From Wallacemonas rigidus (taxonomy: Eukaryota > Euglenozoa > Kinetoplastea > Trypanosomatida > Trypanosomatidae): 64,000 nt of DNA. The position numbers and the translations under genes were made by a program. The DNA is taken from the NCBI GenBank assembly GCA_030849045.1, contig JASAOL010000606.1, positions 372,001 through 436,000 on the forward strand. Direction: 5' to 3'. Below the pieces are notes generated by a model. It worked only from the letters and a program-made list of their open reading frames with translations, was not told the origin of the DNA and searched no databases. Of the stretch, positions 58,379 through 64,000 are shown one piece after another. Positions within the stretch are counted from its first letter, which is position 1; every line of letters starts with the position of its first letter.

Positions 58379-61300
58379 ATGTACAGTGATCCTAACGACG
58401 CGGATCTTGGTCTTGGCGTCGACGGGGGTCTGCGTCCTGCGAAGAAGAAAATCGTGCGCCGCAAGAAGGACGGTGATGACGCTGGGGATGGCCCCTCATC
58501 CTCCGCGGCACTGCCGCCCCATGATGAGAACACTCAAATCGTCAGCTCGGAGGCCGAGGGGAACGCCTTGGTGAAGCGCATTCGCCAGCTAGAGGGCGAG
58601 AACTCTGCACTCTCGCACTCCCTCGCCACCATCTGCGAGGAAAACGCTGGACTGACGGCGCAAATCGACGCGCTCTGCGACAAGGTCGCTCAGCTCGCGT
58701 CCACTCCGTGGAAAGGGACCTCGGTGCTGCACTCCCTCTTCGAGCCCGAGAAGACCGGCTGGTTCGGTGGCTCCAAGTCCGCCGCACGCGATCAGCTCGA
58801 GAAGCTCAGTGAAGCCCTTCAAGCGGAGTTCATGGAGTACAAGATGGCGCACGCCACCACCAACGAGGAAGTTCAGGCACTCATGACAGCCCTCAAGGCG
58901 GCAGAAGTGAGCGCGGCCACGCTAGCCAAGAAAGTGGACGAGCAGCAGCAGCAACTGAGCAAAGGTCCCTTTACCGCAGTCATCCAAATCGTTCACGCCG
59001 AAGGCACCCGTAGCGGTTCTTCCGCCGTAGCGGACAACGCTGTGAACAGTAGCCTCACCGAAGAGCTCAAACAGCAGCAGGCTCTTGTGAGGAGCCTACG
59101 AAGTGAACTCGACGCCGCCCGTGCCGCTTCCAGCGCGACGGCATCCGGCGCTCCCGAGGCTACCACTGTGGAAAACCTGCGCCGCGAGGTGCAGCGTCTC
59201 CAGGCGTCCCTGAACACTGAGGCGGCCATGCACGAGCACATGAAGACAGAGAACGCCGCGTTGCTGCGGCAGCTAACGGAACGCCAGACTGAGGTCGCGA
59301 GCCTCCGCGGCCAACTGGCGGCCTCGTCCGACGCCTCGATGCGATCCGCCAGCTCGGCCGGTGAGCTCCAGCGTGTCAAGGAGGAACTGCGCCAGGCAAA
59401 GAGTGAGACCGAAGCCACACGGCGCGACCTTGAGGCGACACAGAAGAAGCTCCTGGACGCGTCGAACACGTACGAAAAGAAGTACGCGGCCATCGAGGCC
59501 AAGCTGGTCGAGAGCCAGTCGTCGTTGTCGCAGAAGGAAACGGCCCTGTCTCGCACTGTCCCTGCCGATCAGTATAGCAAACTCGATCTTGAGAAGAACG
59601 CGCTTCAGCAGGAGCTCTCGTTGTGCAAAGACCGCATCAAGTATTTGGAAGAAAAGCAGAGCAAGGACGCCAAGGAGGGCTCCAGCCGCAGTCCGGACGA
59701 CACCATTAACGCCACCATGGTGCTCGAGACGCTCGACAAGAATAAGGAGAAGATTGCGCGCCTCGAATTCGAAGCGAGTCAGCTGAAGTTACAGTTGCAG
59801 CAGGCGCAGGCGTACGCTGTCTCGCGCGACGAGGACGCGCGCCGCCTTGAGCGCTCCACCGCGGAAGATAAGCAGCGCGTCGCGTTCCTGCTCAAGAAGT
59901 GTGCCTCGGTGACTGCCGACACGCGCGCCGTTACGGCTGCCCGCGACCAGCTGTCTGAGCAGCTGGAGAAACTACAGACGGAGAACAAGAAGCAGAAGCG
60001 ACAGCTCGACGACATCCCTGCGCTGCGTGCCGAGCTCGAGACTGTCAAGAAGGAGAAGCAGCAGATGGAGGCGAGACTGTCATCGGTCCAAGAGCTTGAG
60101 GACCGTCTCGTGAAAGCAAAGGAGACCATCGCGTACATGGAACTCGCGCAGACACGCACGATCAACATGAGCCAGTACGCTGAGCTACAGGCGGCGAAGG
60201 ACAAACTCGAAAACACAATGGAGCCACTGAGGCGGAAACTTGACGACGCCAACAAGGAGATCGAACGTCTGAAGTCGGTGACGGACGCCCAGCAAGCGGT
60301 CACAGCACATCAGAAGAGCAACGTGCAGGACTGGCAGGAGAAGATGGACTCCTTGACTGCTAGCGAAGCCAGGCTGCGTGAGAAGGTGACGTCGCTGACG
60401 GCAGAGAACGACCGCCTACAGCAGCTCAACCACTCGCTCGAGCTTCAGATGACGAACATGCAGGATGGCATCAAGGAAATGGCCGTGCAGATGGAGCGCG
60501 AACGGTCCACCGCACGCCAGAGCGCCACGGCGAGCACAGAAAAGGAAATGACGGAGCTGCGGCTCAAGCTGGAGCAGGCGAACACTGTCATCGCCGGCAT
60601 CGAAGCGAACGAAGCCGGCGTCATTGCGGAGCCACTGTACAAGTCCGTTGTGGCGGAACGTGACGGTCTCAGTGAAGAGCTGAAGAGAAAGAGCACAGAC
60701 CTCGAAAAGCTCAAGTCTGAAATCCTCATCTACCGGCAAACCATTGACGAATTGGAGACTGAGAACGACGACAATGTGAAGAAGATCGAGTCCCTCCAGG
60801 ATAAGTACCAAGCTGAGCGCAGCAGCCTCACGGAGCGATTGAGCAGTGAGCAGAACCGCGCTGCCGACCTGTCAGTCGACCTTGAAACCGCTCACGAGGA
60901 GATCGCGAAGAAGGATGACCTCCTAAAGGAGAAGGATGAGACGATTCGCCAACTCGAGGAAAAGACTCGTGTTCAGCAGCGTGCGTATGAGGATAAGTGT
61001 CGCACGGCTGACATGAACAAGCATCAGCCAATCACCCCCGCTTCACCGGCTATGTCATCTCCGCGGAGCTCGGCGACGGCTCACGAGGGCGGATTCGGCG
61101 GTGTCGTAGCCGACTCGGCCAATCAGTCAAGCTCTACCGACCCGCAGCACAGCGCGCACCCTCCCATCACGTCTGTGCCAACCGCAACCTCGTCAGCCGT
61201 CGGAGCCGCGACGGTCAACGCGGACGACTCGGCAAGCGGCGCCATGAATGCCCGCATGTATCAGCTTCAGTGCGACAATGATAGCTTACGCGGCGACTTG

Positions 61301-62713
61301 AAGCGGCTGCAGCTGCGTTACAAGATGGACTCGGATGAAGACCAGCGTATGATCGGCATGCTCCAGGCACAGGTGCGCAGCCGCATGCCTGCCACGGATC
61401 GCACTGCCTACGAGGCCGAGATCAACCGCAGTGCGGCACTCAAAAAAAGCAACGCAGCTCTCATGGACGAGAACGAGTCGCTCCGCAAGGCGCTCGAGTT
61501 CTCCACCGCTGCGGCGCGTGGCGCGGTGACCACGGGTGTGCCCCCCACCTCTTCACTGGTGCCTTCGTCGCCCTCGAATTCAGGTGCGGCCGTTGTGAGC
61601 GAGGCGCAGATGAAGGTGGTAGAACTCCAAAAGAAGGTGGCGGAACAGGCGACACAGCTCGAGGCTGAGCGTGCGCGCGTTGCCGACCTCGAGCACGAAC
61701 TTCACCAGCAACGCGAGCACGCCAGTAATGACCATGGTGACGATGACGATGTGGGTGCGGATGACGATGAGAGGGACAGCTCGCCGCTGAACAACGCAGA
61801 GAAGGACAAGCCACACAAGAAAAAGGTCAAGAAGGTGCGGAAGAAGAAGACACTCTCAGAGCAAGTGGCTGGCATGGATCCGCTCGCTGCCGTCATGACG
61901 GATGATGCGGGAGCAGCGGCGGAGGCTAGCGCCGCGGATGCCCAACTAACCTCGCTGCAGGCAGACAATGAGCGTGCCCAGCGAGAGCTCGCGGCGCTCC
62001 GCAGCGAAAACACAAAGTTAAAGAGCACCATCTCTGACCTGCAGCAAGAGCTGCAAAACGCCTTGGATGACTTCGATACCGCACAGGCTGACATGGCCAA
62101 CGAGCGCGAGGAACTTCAGAAGCAGATCCGCGGGCTTCAGAACATGAGCCGCCAGACGTCGTCCGCTTTGCAGATGCCCAGCAGCAACAACAGCATAGTG
62201 GGTACGGGCTCCTTTGGTGGTAAGGAGTCATTCGCGCATCAGAACGTGCGGGATTTGGAGTGCCAGATCCGCAGCATGAAGGATGAGAACGAGCGCTTGC
62301 ATGAGGAGAACAGGAGGATGAAGAACGCGTCGTTGAAGCACGAGCGTCACGCCAGCGCGCACCTCGTGAGCATGGAGGCCTGTCAGGAAACCATTCGTCA
62401 GCTTGAAGCTGAAATCAAGGTTCTCAAAGAGCAGCTTGTGCCGGCCAAGCAGAAGCTCGCAGAGTACATGGCACTTGCGGATCGGCTGGGAATCCGATAT
62501 CCCTTCCCGGCTGAACTGGAGGGCGCGACGGTACTCCGTCTCAAGGCGCTTCGCCTGGACGCACCGCGAGCGATGTCTGCACCACAGCCAACCGGACGCA
62601 GCGCGCCGACACCGGCTGCCTCAATCGCATCGCCACCACCGCGACCGCCCCGACGTACGGGTCGCCAGATGCGAAGCCAGCCGGATCCCACCGAGGACTT
62701 CTCTCTTAGATGA
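58379..62713 (+). CDS. long coiled-coil protein
   Basis: A 1444-residue protein that is mostly coiled coil in several blocks: about 65-205, 220-880 (broken by short gaps), 960-1050, 1075-1120 and 1185-1375. Low-complexity breaks lie at about 880-960 (Ser/Thr/Ala-rich) and 1120-1160, where a run of Asp/Glu (DDDDVGADDDERD) is followed by basic KKKVKKVRKKKTLSE. A very similar basic motif, KKKIVRRKKDGDD, is near the N-terminus (about 24-36). A short conserved-looking block, ADRLGIRYPFPAELE, sits at about 1366-1380 before a Pro/Ala/Arg tail. No kinesin, FHA, GRIP or other named domain is seen. A structural role (cytoskeleton, flagellar attachment, Golgi tether) is possible but unproved. The TTG codon upstream of ATG 58379 was not accepted as start. 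Confidence 0.85.
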   Translation: MYSDPNDADLGLGVDGGLRPAKKKIVRRKKDGDDAGDGPSSSAALPPHDENTQIVSSEAEGNALVKRIRQLEGENSALSHSLATICEENAGLTAQIDALCDKVAQLASTPWKGTSVLHSLFEPEKTGWFGGSKSAARDQLEKLSEALQAEFMEYKMAHATTNEEVQALMTALKAAEVSAATLAKKVDEQQQQLSKGPFTAVIQIVHAEGTRSGSSAVADNAVNSSLTEELKQQQALVRSLRSELDAARAASSATASGAPEATTVENLRREVQRLQASLNTEAAMHEHMKTENAALLRQLTERQTEVASLRGQLAASSDASMRSASSAGELQRVKEELRQAKSETEATRRDLEATQKKLLDASNTYEKKYAAIEAKLVESQSSLSQKETALSRTVPADQYSKLDLEKNALQQELSLCKDRIKYLEEKQSKDAKEGSSRSPDDTINATMVLETLDKNKEKIARLEFEASQLKLQLQQAQAYAVSRDEDARRLERSTAEDKQRVAFLLKKCASVTADTRAVTAARDQLSEQLEKLQTENKKQKRQLDDIPALRAELETVKKEKQQMEARLSSVQELEDRLVKAKETIAYMELAQTRTINMSQYAELQAAKDKLENTMEPLRRKLDDANKEIERLKSVTDAQQAVTAHQKSNVQDWQEKMDSLTASEARLREKVTSLTAENDRLQQLNHSLELQMTNMQDGIKEMAVQMERERSTARQSATASTEKEMTELRLKLEQANTVIAGIEANEAGVIAEPLYKSVVAERDGLSEELKRKSTDLEKLKSEILIYRQTIDELETENDDNVKKIESLQDKYQAERSSLTERLSSEQNRAADLSVDLETAHEEIAKKDDLLKEKDETIRQLEEKTRVQQRAYEDKCRTADMNKHQPITPASPAMSSPRSSATAHEGGFGGVVADSANQSSSTDPQHSAHPPITSVPTATSSAVGAATVNADDSASGAMNARMYQLQCDNDSLRGDLKRLQLRYKMDSDEDQRMIGMLQAQVRSRMPATDRTAYEAEINRSAALKKSNAALMDENESLRKALEFSTAAARGAVTTGVPPTSSLVPSSPSNSGAAVVSEAQMKVVELQKKVAEQATQLEAERARVADLEHELHQQREHASNDHGDDDDVGADDDERDSSPLNNAEKDKPHKKKVKKVRKKKTLSEQVAGMDPLAAVMTDDAGAAAEASAADAQLTSLQADNERAQRELAALRSENTKLKSTISDLQQELQNALDDFDTAQADMANEREELQKQIRGLQNMSRQTSSALQMPSSNNSIVGTGSFGGKESFAHQNVRDLECQIRSMKDENERLHEENRRMKNASLKHERHASAHLVSMEACQETIRQLEAEIKVLKEQLVPAKQKLAEYMALADRLGIRYPFPAELEGATVLRLKALRLDAPRAMSAPQPTGRSAPTPAASIASPPPRPPRRTGRQMRSQPDPTEDFSLR

Positions 62714-63827
62714 GGTTTTTGGTGGACAAAGGGGGCGGTCACATCATGTGAATCGGTAACAAGCGGACGCGCTACACCGACTGCGCGTGTTGCACTTATC
62801 CCGTGATTTGTGTTGTTGTTGTTTTTGATGTTGCTTAGATCATTTGTTGTCAAGCACGACGCTGTTCTCTTGCTTTTTCTTCTTCTTCTTTCGGTCTTCT
62901 GCGCACCCTTTATACTGGCACAGAAGTTCGAGACACGGTGCACACGCACACACACATACACCTCCTCATCACCCTGTACACAGATCGCAGCGTTGTGCTC
63001 GCCCACAAAGACAGACGGTTCGTTTCGCCACGGCCACGCAGCTGGCGAGCATGATATGAGGACACCTGCTGACGGCCAATGCCACTGCTGGTCTGTTTGG
63101 CTTCTCGTGCATCACTCCGTGCTACGCCGGAACTTGCTTTGTGTGCTCGATGGTCGGACACACGTTTCTCACTGGTTGCTATTCCTTCTCTTCATGTTTT
63201 GTCTGTGTGCGTGGTTGGTGAAACCAGTCGTGTGTAGAGAAGATCATTTTTTTTTTCCTTTTTCGTATCCCGTTCTTGTTCTTGTTGAGAGATTGTGTCT
63301 CCCCAGCCATCTAGTGTGGCTGGACATGTGCTTCGATATCGCTACAAAAAGATAATACTACTACTAACAGTGAGCATCCATGCACACATGACTCGGTTGT
63401 GTGGTAGACACCTTCAATCATGTCGTGCATGCACGGACCGAAGAAGCTGTGAGCCTCGTGACCATGCGTACATCAAGTACAGTGCTGATGTGCAGTATTT
63501 ACGAGGCTCGAACCCTAGTGTGGCAGGTGCCTTGCAGGACTACAACGGTGTTGAACACCTGAATCGCTCCACCATGAACTCATGTGGGCTGCTCATCCCC
63601 CCTCTCTCTCCTTTGTCGTCCCACCTCTCATATATTCTTTTGTCGTCGCGCGCTTCTGTGAACATCTTGTTTGACACGGTCTCCCTTGTGTACGTATCCC
63701 TCTTCTCAGTGTCCTGTGCATTAGGTGCTCGACAGTTACCGAAGCGAGAGGCGTCCGTCGCTGTTTTTCTCGTTCTCGTGTACCCTAGTGCGCGCGGTGT
63801 CGTTGCTTGACAGTCCCTGCCGTCTAG
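62714..63827 (+). other. intergenic region
   Basis: No supported gene in 1.1 kb. It holds TTG/TTC-rich runs (62807-62895), a CA run at 62940-62957, a T-tract at 63247-63257 and C/T-rich sequence at 63595-63640 and 63750-63780. A stretch at 63360-63560 lacks simple repeats and stands out from the rest, but no RNA gene could be supported there. Confidence 0.5.
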
Positions 63828-64000
63828 ATGAGCTCGAGCCCTGCGGAGACCCCCGCTGACGCGTCGCTTTCGTCTAGTTTCGGTGACGCATTCGCCGACG
63901 GTCATTATGAAGAGCTCTCCATCCTCGACGGCTTGTTGTGCTACACAGGTGACATCATCAATAAACAATTTGAGGGGGAGGGGATACTTAAAAGCACGCG
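63828..64000 (+). CDS. start of a MORN-repeat protein (cut by window end)
   Basis: An ATG at 63828 opens a frame that runs to the end of the window (57 codons plus two bases). After a short Ser/Ala/Asp-rich lead of about 28 residues comes CYTGDIINKQFEGEGIL, which fits the MORN repeat pattern YxGxxxNxxxxGxG. MORN proteins often sit at membranes or the cytoskeleton, and several act at the trypanosomatid flagellar collar. One repeat is visible, so the size and role of the whole protein are unknown. The clear coding change at 63828 supports the call. Confidence 0.7.
   Translation, partial: MSSSPAETPADASLSSSFGDAFADGHYEELSILDGLLCYTGDIINKQFEGEGILKST

Noticed and set aside
63440-63540. tRNA gene on the minus strand
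   Set aside because: Only a B-box-like stretch is present; the T stem and acceptor stem do not pair and no A-box lies at the right distance.

Overview
The window is a stretch of nuclear chromosome from a trypanosomatid (kinetoplastid) protist, most likely Leishmania-like (Leishmaniinae: Leishmania, Leptomonas, Crithidia and relatives). Every credible gene lies on the + strand and none shows an intron. The genes are GC-rich and are separated by 0.3-2.9 kb of AT/pyrimidine-rich sequence full of poly-T, CT, CA and CAA tracts, and many starts follow a polypyrimidine tract plus AG, the layout of a spliced-leader acceptor. This is one segment of a polycistronic transcription unit. Because this is a eukaryote, all starts were set at ATG codons; GTG or TTG extensions were not accepted.

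Layout. 0-9 kb: a possible tail of an upstream gene; an acidic, disordered protein with a PCNA-binding (PIP-box) motif; a Sly1-type SM protein for ER-Golgi fusion; a five-CCCH zinc finger protein. 9.8-20.4 kb: a 3538-residue HECT ubiquitin ligase with three SPRY-like regions and two RanBP2-type zinc fingers. 21.4-35.6 kb: a 4717-residue protein built from about 32 fibronectin-III-like units, most ending in a WGLWS-type motif. 35.6-38.4 kb: a gene-poor gap holding what looks like a decayed tyrosine-recombinase mobile-element fossil. 38.4-49 kb: Mcm10 (with a metazoan-type C-terminal zinc domain), the peroxisomal/glycosomal membrane protein PXMP4, a spectrin-like helical protein, a MATH-BTB-BTB protein and a BRCC36-type JAMM deubiquitinase. 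49.4-64 kb: a long pseudokinase-like protein, a small RRM-like protein, a single-TM protein, a small protein with a duplicated zinc module (Stc1-like), phosphatidylinositol synthase, a 1444-residue coiled-coil protein, and the start of a MORN-repeat protein cut by the window end.

The neighbours do not form one pathway, as expected for a kinetoplastid polycistron. Three of them do belong to ubiquitin biology (HECT E3, MATH-BTB Cul3-type adaptor, K63-type JAMM protease), and two to DNA replication (Mcm10 and, by its motif only, the PIP-box protein). The best candidate for something undescribed is the giant FN3-like protein, whose repeats combine a GEDxxxLxWxR opening with a WSXWS-like ending in a protein that has no visible signal peptide or membrane segment.
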